From: DATLZU01 sp051293835
GTDB lineage: Bacteria > Nitrospirota > Nitrospiria > Nitrospirales > Nitrospiraceae
DNA length: 64,000 nucleotides
Assembly (NCBI GenBank): GCA_051293835.1
Contig: JBPKMA010000006.1
Span: 62,001 to 126,000 of the forward strand
Direction of reading: 5' to 3'
Part shown: positions 1 to 7,966 of the stretch, piece by piece
How the letters are laid out: every line of letters starts with the position of its first letter
How positions within the stretch are numbered: position 1 is the first letter of the stretch
Program-made: the position numbers and the translations under genes
Notes under the pieces: generated by a model
Databases searched by the model: none
Told to the model about the DNA's origin: nothing
What the model saw: only the letters and a program-made list of their open reading frames with translations

Positions 1-553
1 AGGGACCGGCCTCGGCCTCTATCCCCTCCCGCACCTTCGCTTGGCGTACGATCTGGGCAGCCAGTTCCTTGGCTGGGAGACCGGCTCCTGAGAAAATGGG
101 GAGCTTCTGCCCGCGGACCAGCGTGTTAAGTCCGTCGATCGTCGAAATCCCGGTTTGGATGAAGTGCGCAGGCTTGTCGCGTGCGACCGGGTTGATGGGC
201 CGCCCGATGATCTCTGCGCGGGTGTCGGGGATTACCGGTGGGAGGCCGTCGATCGGTTGTGCCACGCCGTTGAACCGTCGTCCTAGCAGATCAGGAGAAA
301 GATCCATCATCGCTGCCGATTCTGTGAGTCGCACCCTGGTTTTGGCCGTTCCGAGGCCAGTGGTCCCCTCTAGCACCTGAATCACGGCGTGCTGTTCCGA
401 GAGCTCGATCACCTGTCCGCGCCTGGTGTCGCCGTTGGCGAGGAAAATCTCGACCAGCTCGCCGAACGAAGCTGCTTTGGCGCGTTCCAGGAACAGGAGG
501 GGGCCGGCGATACCGCCGACGGTTTCGTATTCGCGGGTGATCAGATCATCCAT
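1..553 (-). CDS. ntpB: V-type ATP synthase subunit B, N-terminal part (runs off window)
   Basis: This is the non-catalytic nucleotide-binding subunit that alternates with subunit A in the V1 head. I translated the minus strand from the ATG at 551-553; it reads MDDLITREYETVGGIAGP and remains open for 184 codons to the window edge. It shows the beta-barrel start, a GVAQPIDGLPP stretch typical of B subunits, and SGAGLPAKELAAQ in place of a true Walker A loop, which is the usual degenerate loop of this subunit. Its start overlaps the end of subunit A by 8 bases (ATGGATGA), so the two are translationally coupled. Subunit D would be expected beyond the edge. Confidence 0.93.
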   Translation of the reverse strand, partial: MDDLITREYETVGGIAGPLLFLERAKAASFGELVEIFLANGDTRRGQVIELSEQHAVIQVLEGTTGLGTAKTRVRLTESAAMMDLSPDLLGRRFNGVAQPIDGLPPVIPDTRAEIIGRPINPVARDKPAHFIQTGISTIDGLNTLVRGQKLPIFSGAGLPAKELAAQIVRQAKVREGIEAEAGP

Positions 554-2285
554 GTTTCGTCAGTTCTTGCTCCATCTTCTCGATCAGGGCTTGAGCCTGC
601 TGGACGCAGGCGTCGGCCGGGATCTCCTTGAGCCGCGCCAGTTCTGCGCGGAACGGCGAACTCACCACTTGGTCGATCGGGCGGCCCTGCTTGAGGACCT
701 CCCGGCCGTAGGTCAGAAACGTGAGCAGCGCTTTGAGCATCCAGTATTGTTTCTTCAACGGGCAGGCAGCGTCGATCTCCGAATAGGCGTTCTGCCGGAG
801 ATATTCTTCGCGGACGAGGCGACTCGTCTCAATGACCAGGCGTTCCTGGTCTTGGAGCGCGTCGATGCCGACGAGCTGGACGATCTCCTGCAGTTCTTCT
901 TCTTTTTGGAGCAGCGCGGCGAGGTCGGCCCGGAGCTGCGGCCAATCCGACGCCACTTCCTTCCGGAACCAGGGATCGAGAGAGGCGGGGTAGAGTGAGA
1001 AGCTGCGCTTCCAATTGATGGCGGGGAAATGGCGGCGGTGAGCAAGAGCCGAATCCAGCGCCCACAGCGCTCCGGCCACTTGCATCGAGCTTTGAGTCAC
1101 GGGCTCCGAAAAATCGCCGCCAGGCGGGGAAATGGCCGACACGATGGTGATCGAGCCCTGCCGGTTAGGGTCCCCCAGACAGCGGACCCGGCCGCCACGC
1201 TCATAGAAGCCGGCCAGTTTGGTGGAAAGGTAGGTGGGATAGCCCTCCTCCCCCGGCATCTCTTCCAGGCGTGCCGAGATTTCGCGGGTGGCTTCGGCCC
1301 AACGCGAGGTGCTGTCGGCCATTACCGCCACAGCGTAGCCCATGTCGCGGTAATACTCGGCCAGGGTAATGCCCGTGTAAATCGAGGTCTCGCGGGCTGC
1401 AACTGGCATGTTGGATGTGTTGATGATGAGGATCGTCCGATGCATGAGCGGTAAGCCGGTGACCGGATCCGTTAGATGAGGAAAGTCGGCGAGGACCTCG
1501 GTCATTTCGTTGCCCCGCTCTCCGCATCCGATATAGACGATGATGTCGGCTCGGGCGTATTTGGCCAACGTCTGTTCGACAACTGTCTTGCCGGTTCCGA
1601 ACCCGCCGGGCACGATCACGGTCCCGCCTAATGCAACCGGAAAGAGCATGTCGAAGACGCGTTGCCCGGTGATGAACGGCACGATCGGAGGGAGTCGTTC
1701 GGCCACCGGGCGGAGTGTTCTCACCGGCCATCGTTGCAGCATCGTGAGCGGGCGGTCGCCGTCCAAGAGCGCAATGGTGTCGGTGACGGTGAAGGTCCCC
1801 TCTCGGATCTCGCGGATAACACCCGACACGCCGGGCGGGACGAGCACGCGGTGCTGGATGCGTGCCGTCTCCTGCACCGTTCCAATACAGACTCCGCCGG
1901 TGACGGGGGTCCCAGGCTGGACCGCCGGCGTGAAGGCCCACTGCCGGTCCCGAGGCACAGCCGGAAGCGTGACTCCACGGGTGATCCAGGCGCCCTGTTC
2001 GGCCGCGATCACGTCCAGCGGACGCTGCACCCCGTCGAATGTCGAGCCCAGTAACCCGGGTCCCAATTCCGCGAGCAGAGGCTCACCGGTATCCGTGACT
2101 TCTTCACCGAGCCTCAGCCCGGTTGTCTCCTCGTACACCTGGATTGTGGCTTCATCCCAGCGGATGCGGATCACTTCTCCGAGCAAACCCATGCGGCCCA
2201 CTGCCACGCGGTTGAAAAGGCGCGTGGCCTCCATCCCTCGCGCGGTCACCGTGGGGCCGGAGATTTTGACGATGATGCCGCTCAT
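546..2285 (-). CDS. ntpA: V-type ATP synthase subunit A (catalytic)
   Basis: Catalytic subunit of the V1 head, which hydrolyses or makes ATP. The 579 residues match the family length. The Walker A loop GGFGTGKT lies at residues 227-234 and the catalytic glutamate is in GERGNE (Glu256). The A-type bulge region precedes the P-loop (residues about 110-200), which separates it from F-type beta subunits. The start codon overlaps the stop of the F subunit gene (ATGA), and the stop overlaps the start of B. This tight coupling is normal in V-ATPase operons. No damage is seen. Confidence 0.97.
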   Translation of the reverse strand: MSGIIVKISGPTVTARGMEATRLFNRVAVGRMGLLGEVIRIRWDEATIQVYEETTGLRLGEEVTDTGEPLLAELGPGLLGSTFDGVQRPLDVIAAEQGAWITRGVTLPAVPRDRQWAFTPAVQPGTPVTGGVCIGTVQETARIQHRVLVPPGVSGVIREIREGTFTVTDTIALLDGDRPLTMLQRWPVRTLRPVAERLPPIVPFITGQRVFDMLFPVALGGTVIVPGGFGTGKTVVEQTLAKYARADIIVYIGCGERGNEMTEVLADFPHLTDPVTGLPLMHRTILIINTSNMPVAARETSIYTGITLAEYYRDMGYAVAVMADSTSRWAEATREISARLEEMPGEEGYPTYLSTKLAGFYERGGRVRCLGDPNRQGSITIVSAISPPGGDFSEPVTQSSMQVAGALWALDSALAHRRHFPAINWKRSFSLYPASLDPWFRKEVASDWPQLRADLAALLQKEEELQEIVQLVGIDALQDQERLVIETSRLVREEYLRQNAYSEIDAACPLKKQYWMLKALLTFLTYGREVLKQGRPIDQVVSSPFRAELARLKEIPADACVQQAQALIEKMEQELTKHG

Positions 2286-2611
2286 CGCTTAATTTTCAAC
2301 TGGTACCCGATCGCTCGGCGCACGAGGCGAGCCAGGTACTCCTCCCGCCGTTCGGCTGCTGGAACAATCCGCGAGACCGGAATCGCAAAGAACACCGGTG
2401 TGAGGCTCTCCTCCAGCGCAGTCACGGCGGGTTCCGGAAGGGTGGACACAAAATCCTCGTTGTAGATCACGATCCCCGGTTCTCTCGCCCGCAGCAGCGC
2501 AAGAAGCCGTTCGCCCGCCTTAACCGGGTCGACCTCCTCGTGCACGTCCACACCCGCCAAGCGGAAGCCTAACGCGGTATCGGGATCGGTGATGACCCTC
2601 AGCCGAGCCAT
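2282..2611 (-). CDS. V-type ATP synthase subunit F
   Basis: Small central-stalk subunit of 109 residues. The sequence begins MARLRVITDPDTALGFRLAGV, the Rossmann-like start characteristic of subunit F, followed by a conserved IVIYNEDF stretch near residue 50 and a basic C-terminal helix. It sits between subunits C and A, the usual place, and its stop overlaps the subunit A start. Assignment rests on this N-terminal signature plus position. Some nomenclatures call this gene ntpG. Confidence 0.9.
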   Translation of the reverse strand: MARLRVITDPDTALGFRLAGVDVHEEVDPVKAGERLLALLRAREPGIVIYNEDFVSTLPEPAVTALEESLTPVFFAIPVSRIVPAAERREEYLARLVRRAIGYQLKIKR

Positions 2612-2647
2612 AGTCCTTGTGGTGCGTGATGCGCGAGGCCTGACAGG

Positions 2648-3718
2648 TCACATGATCAGCCACTCTTCGATCGTTTCCCTGCTCATGGCCAGGGCCTTGC
2701 CGCACATGATCATCCGCAGGTTTCTGACTTCGTTGATCTTCCGTTCGACGTACAGGAGAGCCAGGCCGATGCCGAGCGGCTCCGGTCGCGCAAGGCCATA
2801 CGCCTGTCGGATCATCCAGCGATCTAGCCGTCGTTCGATGAGCGGCAGGGAGGGACGTTCGGCCGCGCCGACGTCGGCCGGGAGCCATGCAAACGGGCCA
2901 TCGACTAGCAAGGAGAGCCCGTGCTGGAAATCGCGGGCGCCGACCAGGGTCTCATAGTGGGATCTCGTGAACCGGCCGCCCGTATCGATGAAATGCTGCA
3001 TGGCTTCAAGTGGGGAGAGCGGACTTCGTTCCACCAAAAAACGCAGCGCGGTCGAGAGGTTCGTCCGATCCGCCATCAGACGCACGTATTTCCGCACGGC
3101 GACGTCGTTGGGGTCCCCGTTGGTCGTCACCTTCAAGGCATGGACGAAGACGAAGCGGTCCAGCTCGAATTCCACTGCCTGCAGGGATTCGGTTTCGCCA
3201 AGTCGTATGAGGCCTTGGCGGAGTGAACGCGCCAACGGGATGCGCCACGTGGCCAAGGTGTCGGCAACGGCCTCAAGCGTCGGGGCTCTGGACAGTTCGG
3301 CCAACGCGATCTCGTCGAGGAGTCCCACGGGAAACGTGGCAGCGAGCACCTCTTCAATCGGGGCGGCGGCTCGTTTCCCTCTCACGACGGTCTTCACATT
3401 GTAGGCATCCCAGCGCATGAGGAGCGCCTCCAGCAGTTCCCGTACGCGGTCCGACACCAGGCGTCGTAGCTTCGACAATGTCCCGGTCAGGTCCCATCGC
3501 AATGCCTCGTCGAGGCGCAGGGCTGGCGGAATCGGACGAGAGTCCGTTCCCAGCGCTTCGACCACCTGCTCCAGCGCCTCCCGATAGGGGGAGTCCTTCA
3601 GATTCTCCATAACGTCGCCCGGCGTGTCCTGCGCAAGCAGGCCTTCATATCGCTCGCGGGTCAACAGTCGGCCCTGCATGGCTCTCAACCGGGCATTGAA
3701 GTACGCGTAGTCGTCCAT
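2648..3718 (-). CDS. ntpC: V-type ATP synthase subunit C
   Basis: The 356-residue all-helical subunit caps the membrane rotor and links it to the central stalk (family related to yeast V-ATPase subunit d). It starts MDDYAYFNARLRAMQGRLL; the YFNARLRAM pattern is typical of this family. Length agrees with bacterial and archaeal C subunits. It lies 36 bases upstream of F and 25 bases downstream of E. No frameshift or missing segment is seen. Assignment is from overall pattern and operon order. Confidence 0.9.
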   Translation of the reverse strand: MDDYAYFNARLRAMQGRLLTRERYEGLLAQDTPGDVMENLKDSPYREALEQVVEALGTDSRPIPPALRLDEALRWDLTGTLSKLRRLVSDRVRELLEALLMRWDAYNVKTVVRGKRAAAPIEEVLAATFPVGLLDEIALAELSRAPTLEAVADTLATWRIPLARSLRQGLIRLGETESLQAVEFELDRFVFVHALKVTTNGDPNDVAVRKYVRLMADRTNLSTALRFLVERSPLSPLEAMQHFIDTGGRFTRSHYETLVGARDFQHGLSLLVDGPFAWLPADVGAAERPSLPLIERRLDRWMIRQAYGLARPEPLGIGLALLYVERKINEVRNLRMIMCGKALAMSRETIEEWLIM

Positions 3719-3734
3719 TGTGTTGAGGCACGAT

Positions 3735-3802
3735 GGCGAGGGGCTAGAGGCTAGGGGGGTCGCATGAACCTACTCCTCTCGCCCCTTGCCTCTCGCCGCT
3801 AG
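3735..3802. repeat. Low-complexity GGCGAGGGG/CTAGAGGC tract
   Basis: The 3' end of the subunit E gene and the E-C junction consist of imperfect repeats of the words GGCGAGGGG, CTAGAGG and CTCTCGCC, giving a partly self-complementary tract. It encodes the odd C-terminal tail of subunit E and then forms the spacer before the subunit C start. The word composition differs from neighbouring coding sequence. Whether this is a family of repeats elsewhere in the genome cannot be seen from here. Confidence 0.45.
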
Positions 3803-4382
3803 TCCGCTGCTCAGCAAAGAGCAGTCGGTTCAGCTCGATAAGGAGCTGCGGTCTAGCCTTGGCGAGCCGTGTCGCCAGGCTCGTTCGGAGAATGACGCCA
3901 TCCGCGACGACTTCCGCACCCAAGAGCAGCTCGTCGTCCGATCGTTCTTCGACGGTGAGGTTCCGACTTTTCAAATACGGAATGAGGTGCGGTCGTTCCC
4001 GTGGATCGATGATCACGGTGAGCGGTCCCGGCGGCGCTGCCTCCAGCAGTGCATCGAGCAGTCCTCGCAAGACCCGCGCTCGCTCCCGGCCGGCCAGTGC
4101 CATGGCCATCTCCGTCGTGCGCTTCCAGATCGCATCGAGGACCTCATGCTTGGCTTGCAAGAACAAGCGGCGCCGGTCGATCGAGGCCCGGCTCGATGCC
4201 TCCGCGCGTCGGGCGGCCAATTCATGTCGCACTCGCCTCTCCTCTTTGCGTTCCAGGATCTCGGCGTCCGCGACAGCCTGGGCAAGCAGCCGTTCCGCCT
4301 CCGCCCGGGCCTTGTTCACGATCTCTTTGCGCTTGGCTTCCCCCTCCGCCAGCAGCGCGGCGATCAGCGTGTCGTAGGCCAT
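3744..4382 (-). CDS. ntpE: V-type ATP synthase subunit E, with an unusual C-terminal tail
   Basis: Peripheral-stalk subunit of 212 residues. The N-terminal half is a long charged coiled coil rich in Ala, Glu and Arg; the C-terminal half has the globular E domain, including a VIIDPRERP stretch and the final ARPQLLIELNRLLF helix. The natural end of the family is about there. The last 19 or so residues (from SGERQGARG) are encoded by a low-complexity GAGAGGCAAGGGGCGAGAGG stretch that looks intergenic, so the stop codon (TAG) may have been displaced by repeat insertion. Confidence 0.92.
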   Translation of the reverse strand: MAYDTLIAALLAEGEAKRKEIVNKARAEAERLLAQAVADAEILERKEERRVRHELAARRAEASSRASIDRRRLFLQAKHEVLDAIWKRTTEMAMALAGRERARVLRGLLDALLEAAPPGPLTVIIDPRERPHLIPYLKSRNLTVEERSDDELLLGAEVVADGVILRTSLATRLAKARPQLLIELNRLLFAEQRTSGERQGARGVGSCDPPSL

Positions 4383-4406
4383 ACCCCCAATACCCTGGTA
4401 CCCCGC

Positions 4407-4628
4407 TTACTTGAGCGTAAACAAAATCAAAATCGCCACCGTGAATCCGAAGATCACCAGGGTTTCGGGGATCACCAAGAGAATCAAGACAGTCCCCAAT
4501 GACTCCGGTTTCTCCAGAATGGCGCCCACGGCCGCTGCACCGATTTTGGCCTGGGCGAATCCGGTGGCGAGTGCAGCCAGCCCGATGGCCAAGCCAGCCC
4601 CGACGGCAATCAGTCCGATGTCAGTCAT
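4407..4628 (-). CDS. ntpK: V-type ATP synthase subunit K (rotor ring c subunit)
   Basis: Short 73-residue proteolipid with a single helical hairpin, unlike the doubled form in Enterococcus NtpK. Helix 1 spans residues about 4-37 and helix 2 about 44-71, with a polar loop EKPE between them. The ion-carrying carboxylate is Glu55 in LVIPETLVIFG. Gln26 in helix 1 (GFAQAKIG) and Thr56 next to the glutamate match the kind of ligands used for sodium in several rotor rings, so sodium coupling is possible but not shown. The stop is TAA. The gene is 24 bases upstream of E. Confidence 0.95.
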   Translation of the reverse strand: MTDIGLIAVGAGLAIGLAALATGFAQAKIGAAAVGAILEKPESLGTVLILLVIPETLVIFGFTVAILILFTLK

Positions 4629-4639
4629 CTTCTCTCCTC

Positions 4640-4716
4640 CTCTGCCAGCGAATAGCGAACAGCCAGGAGCGAGCAGCGGAACTCGTTTTTCTGTGAGGAA
4701 GCTATCAGCTATTCAC
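4640..4716. repeat. Intergenic AATAGC/AGCTATT-type element between subunits I and K
   Basis: The 90-base spacer between the I and K genes contains the words GCGAATAGCGAACAGCCAGG, GAGCGAGCAGCGG and AGCTATCAGCTATTC. Similar words recur at other intergenic sites in this window near 13.19, 13.28, 47.84, 54.65 and 60.67 kb. The element separates two genes of one operon and might affect mRNA processing or differential expression of the ring subunit, which is needed in high copy. That role is inference. Confidence 0.45.
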
Positions 4717-4718
4717 GG

Positions 4719-6641
4719 TCAGCCGCTCGCTCCACGTTTGAACGGCTTATACGGCCTGCCGCCCGGCGCAAAAAAGTTCTCGAAAAACTCCACGTAGTGG
4801 AGCCGGAGCGACTGAATCGTCGGGGAAAGCAAGCCGAATACCAGGTTGATCGTATGCAGGGTCATGCCGATCACGACGGCCAGCAGAACGTTACCCACCA
4901 TTCCGCCGAGTGTGTTGGCCGCAAAGGCCAATGCGGCCGAGGCAACCCCGATGCCCATAAGACGCAAATAGGAAAGCACGTTCACCAGATTGTGTAACTC
5001 CAAGAACCCTCGTGCTCCTCCAAACACGAGCGCCATCGTGAGCGATCCGACAAGCCCGGCCGATGCTGCCTTGCTCCACAGGAGAGGAAAGAGGCCGGAC
5101 AGTCCTCCGATCAGGACCACGAAGCTCAACACTAATCCAAGCCCTCCGACCTTGGCGAGACACTCATGCCAGCTTCCTTCGCGCCAAGCTCCGAGCGCCC
5201 CCAGCAGAATGCCAAGACAGACGTGCCCGGCTCCGATGCCGATGGAGAGATACAGCAGTGGGATGAACGCCTCCATGCGGTTGAGCATCGGATGCAACCC
5301 GAACGATTTGCCGAGTTCACCGAACAGCTCCCCGAAGAGAAACCCGAACAGCACGGCCACCACCGAGGCGACCGCGAGGACGAATGTCAGGTCGTGGACC
5401 ATCGGGTGCCGGCTGTACCGACGGCGGACCACCGTCACGGTGATCAGGATGAGCAGCCCATAGCCCACGTCGCCCAGGATCATTCCATAGAAGAGCGGGA
5501 AAAAGACCGCCAGATAGGGTGTGGGGTCGATGCTTCCATAGCGTGGCAGCGCGATCAGACGCGTGAGGGATTCGAACGGTTGAAGCCAGCGAGGATTCGT
5601 TAACACAACCGGGACGGTTGCCCATTCGGCCCTCTGGATTGGATACGCTTCGAGCACCACCCTCCCGCCGAAGGCTTGCTCGATCCTGTCGCGTAAGGTG
5701 CCGAGCGCCCGTGACGGGACCCAGCCGTAGATGATGGTCGCCAACTCGGTTTGATAAAAGGACGCGGTGGCCTCGATTTGCTGAAGGCGTTGAGCGACCG
5801 CGTTGCGGTACCGGAGCAGATCCTGTCGCCAGGTCCGAGCCACGGCCGTGAGTTGCTCGCGGTAGCGGGCGGCGCGAAGGGGCAGGTCCACTTTCTTTTT
5901 AAGGATCACCCGCAGGGCCTGTGCCAGCGGTTTGCCCGAGACCGAGGCTGGCAGGCGCAGTTCGGTAATCCCTTCTTCCCACAGGAGGCTGCGAATTCTG
6001 GCGGCCTGGGCTTTCGGAAAGACGAGCAGAACTGCGAGGGTTCGCTCGTCCAGCCGGTTGTGGAACAGCTCGTACCGGTTGTTCGTCACCTTGGCCATCA
6101 TCTCGTGCAGCAGCGGAAGTACCCGCGCCCGCCCTTCTTCCTCGATCGTCACCCCCAGGTGATCGATCTCATCGCTTTCTCTGATCAACCGGAGAAAGGG
6201 CGCCAGCGCTTCGATCGCGCGTTCGTATTTCGACAGCAAAGCCAACTCGTCTTCACACACTTTGAGGTGCCCCGTCAGGTAGTCCACTCGGCTGCCGATC
6301 TGACGGACGAGTTGGGCGATCCGCTTCCAGTCGCCCTCCTGATTCCTCCCCCCGGAAGGGGGAAGAAAAGGAGGAGGTGACGAGGCCCGGTCAGCGGTGA
6401 ACGGGGCATGGACTTCCGGCAGGAGCACCAACAGCCGGCACAGCTCTTCGTGCAGGCGCTCCAATTCGGTTTGAAGTTGGCGCATCGGCTCGTCGATGAC
6501 CTGAAGACGCAAGGGAATCTGCGCCGCTTCGGCGGGTGCCGATTCGATATGCAGCACACCTGCGTCCTGCAGGAGCGCGGTGACACGATCCACGAGCGTT
6601 CGCGGAGAGACCAACCGCACCTTGGCCATGGGTTCGATCAT
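4719..6641 (-). CDS. ntpI: V-type ATP synthase subunit I (stator membrane subunit a)
   Basis: Large 640-residue stator subunit that forms the ion half-channels. The N-terminal half (about 1-350) is soluble, with long helical pairs (for example RLEELHEELCRL-like segments) that bind the peripheral stalks. The C-terminal half (about 365-625) holds seven or eight membrane helices, including FFPLFYGMILGDVGYGLL and LRLMGIGVASAALAF; the latter contains the conserved arginine-bearing motif of the ion path. The start is ambiguous between MIEPMAKV and an internal Met four codons later. The length is typical and no lesion is seen. Confidence 0.95.
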   Translation of the reverse strand: MIEPMAKVRLVSPRTLVDRVTALLQDAGVLHIESAPAEAAQIPLRLQVIDEPMRQLQTELERLHEELCRLLVLLPEVHAPFTADRASSPPPFLPPSGGRNQEGDWKRIAQLVRQIGSRVDYLTGHLKVCEDELALLSKYERAIEALAPFLRLIRESDEIDHLGVTIEEEGRARVLPLLHEMMAKVTNNRYELFHNRLDERTLAVLLVFPKAQAARIRSLLWEEGITELRLPASVSGKPLAQALRVILKKKVDLPLRAARYREQLTAVARTWRQDLLRYRNAVAQRLQQIEATASFYQTELATIIYGWVPSRALGTLRDRIEQAFGGRVVLEAYPIQRAEWATVPVVLTNPRWLQPFESLTRLIALPRYGSIDPTPYLAVFFPLFYGMILGDVGYGLLILITVTVVRRRYSRHPMVHDLTFVLAVASVVAVLFGFLFGELFGELGKSFGLHPMLNRMEAFIPLLYLSIGIGAGHVCLGILLGALGAWREGSWHECLAKVGGLGLVLSFVVLIGGLSGLFPLLWSKAASAGLVGSLTMALVFGGARGFLELHNLVNVLSYLRLMGIGVASAALAFAANTLGGMVGNVLLAVVIGMTLHTINLVFGLLSPTIQSLRLHYVEFFENFFAPGGRPYKPFKRGASG

Positions 6642-6716
6642 GTCTTAGTCCGTTTTCCGATTCCCGTGACCAGCGGTCCGTACTCCAAGGCCGTTCGTTT
6701 GACGGCAGATGACGGA

Positions 6717-7073
6717 TCACGGATGGCGGTTCGTCGGGAAAATGCGTTGCAGTACCAGCTCCGCGGCCTCGTCCAGCCGGCTCAAGGCCCTGGCTTTCAG
6801 CTCATTGGCCTCAATCTGGGCCTTGAGCACGAGTCGTTCAACTTCCCGCTCCGTCTCGCTTGCGGCTTCCTCCCGGAGGCGTTGAAGCTTCTCGTCGAGG
6901 CTCCGGCGTTTCTCCGCGAGTAGCGCTTCAGCCTGGCTTTTACCGCGCTCCACGATGACCGCCGCTTCCTGCTCCGCCGCGCGGACCATCCGCTCTACCT
7001 TCCGCTCGGCGGCCTGGATGGCTTTGAGAATCGCGGGAGCTTGCGGTACCGGCTCATCAGGCATGTGGTTCAT
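6717..7073 (-). CDS. V-type ATP synthase subunit G/H (peripheral stalk)
   Basis: This 118-residue protein is almost entirely a charged coiled coil (residues about 15-105, heptads rich in Glu, Arg and Ala), as expected for the small stalk partner of subunit E. The open frame extends further upstream, but that part overlaps korB and lacks protein-like character, so I use the ATG at 7071-7073; a second ATG nine bases later is also possible. It is the first ATPase gene of the operon, 26 bases after korB. Confidence 0.85.
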   Translation of the reverse strand: MNHMPDEPVPQAPAILKAIQAAERKVERMVRAAEQEAAVIVERGKSQAEALLAEKRRSLDEKLQRLREEAASETEREVERLVLKAQIEANELKARALSRLDEAAELVLQRIFPTNRHP

Positions 7074-7099
7074 TTCCCGCAAGTCGATCGCCTGCCGAC

Positions 7100-7966
7100 T
7101 CAGCCCCTTGGTCGGCCACGCAAAAGTCCGGCGACGATTGCCTCCAACCCTGTGGGCCCGGCAGGGCGGGCCTTCGCGATCGGAACTTTTGCCGTCCACT
7201 CGTCCCAATAGGTCGGCCGGCTCTCCTGATAGATCAGCCCAAGCGTCCGTCCCTCGTTGACGAACATGCGGTGCAAGGCGTCCAGCCGATCGTGTGCGGG
7301 CGAAATGTCTTCCGTCCGGGTTCGTTCCTTCCAATAGGCCAGGTCCTCCGGTCGAAAGGTGACGCAGGGGGACAACACATCAATGACCGAAAAGCCGCGA
7401 TGCCGGATCCCTTCAGCCATCAGCGTCGCCAGATGCTTCGTCTCCCAGCTTGCGCCGCGTGCGACGAAGGTGGCGCCGGCTGCCAGGGCGAGTAAGAGCG
7501 GGGCTATGGGCGGCTCGATGGCGCCGTAGGGCGTTGTGCTGGTCCGATCGCCGTATGGCGTGGTCGGCGAGACTTGGCCCTTGGTCATCCCGTAGACCTG
7601 ATTGTTCATGATGATACAGGTGAGATCCAGGTTACGCCGCGCCGCATGGAGGAAATGATTGCCGCCGATGCCATAGGCGTCGCCGTCCCCCATCGTGACG
7701 AGAACGGTCAGGTCCGGTCGGGCCAGCTTGATCCCAGTCGCCAAAGGGATGGCCCGGCCGTGGATGCCGTGAAATCCATAACTGTGGATGTACCCCGGCA
7801 TCCGACTCGAACACCCAATCCCCGACACGACCACTAGCGCTTCGTGCGGGATCTTCAAAGCCGCCAGTGCTTGGCACAAGGCGGCGAGGACTCCGTAGTC
7901 GCCGCAGCCGGGACACCAGATGGGCCGAAGATCCGATTGATACGATTTGGAGTCGCGAGGAGTCAT
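7100..7966 (-). CDS. korB: 2-oxoacid:ferredoxin oxidoreductase, beta subunit
   Basis: Thiamine pyrophosphate subunit of a CoA-dependent 2-oxoacid:ferredoxin oxidoreductase, probably acting on 2-oxoglutarate or pyruvate. The TPP motif starts at GDGDAYGIGG and ends near IIMNNQVYGMTKGQ. WCPGCGDYG near the N-terminus is the family hallmark. The ATG at 7964-7966 overlaps the alpha stop (ATGA) and gives 288 residues, so I prefer it to longer starts inside korA. In organisms using the reductive TCA cycle this enzyme can fix CO2; that role here is inference. It is immediately followed by the V-ATPase genes. Confidence 0.93.
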   Translation of the reverse strand: MTPRDSKSYQSDLRPIWCPGCGDYGVLAALCQALAALKIPHEALVVVSGIGCSSRMPGYIHSYGFHGIHGRAIPLATGIKLARPDLTVLVTMGDGDAYGIGGNHFLHAARRNLDLTCIIMNNQVYGMTKGQVSPTTPYGDRTSTTPYGAIEPPIAPLLLALAAGATFVARGASWETKHLATLMAEGIRHRGFSVIDVLSPCVTFRPEDLAYWKERTRTEDISPAHDRLDALHRMFVNEGRTLGLIYQESRPTYWDEWTAKVPIAKARPAGPTGLEAIVAGLLRGRPRG

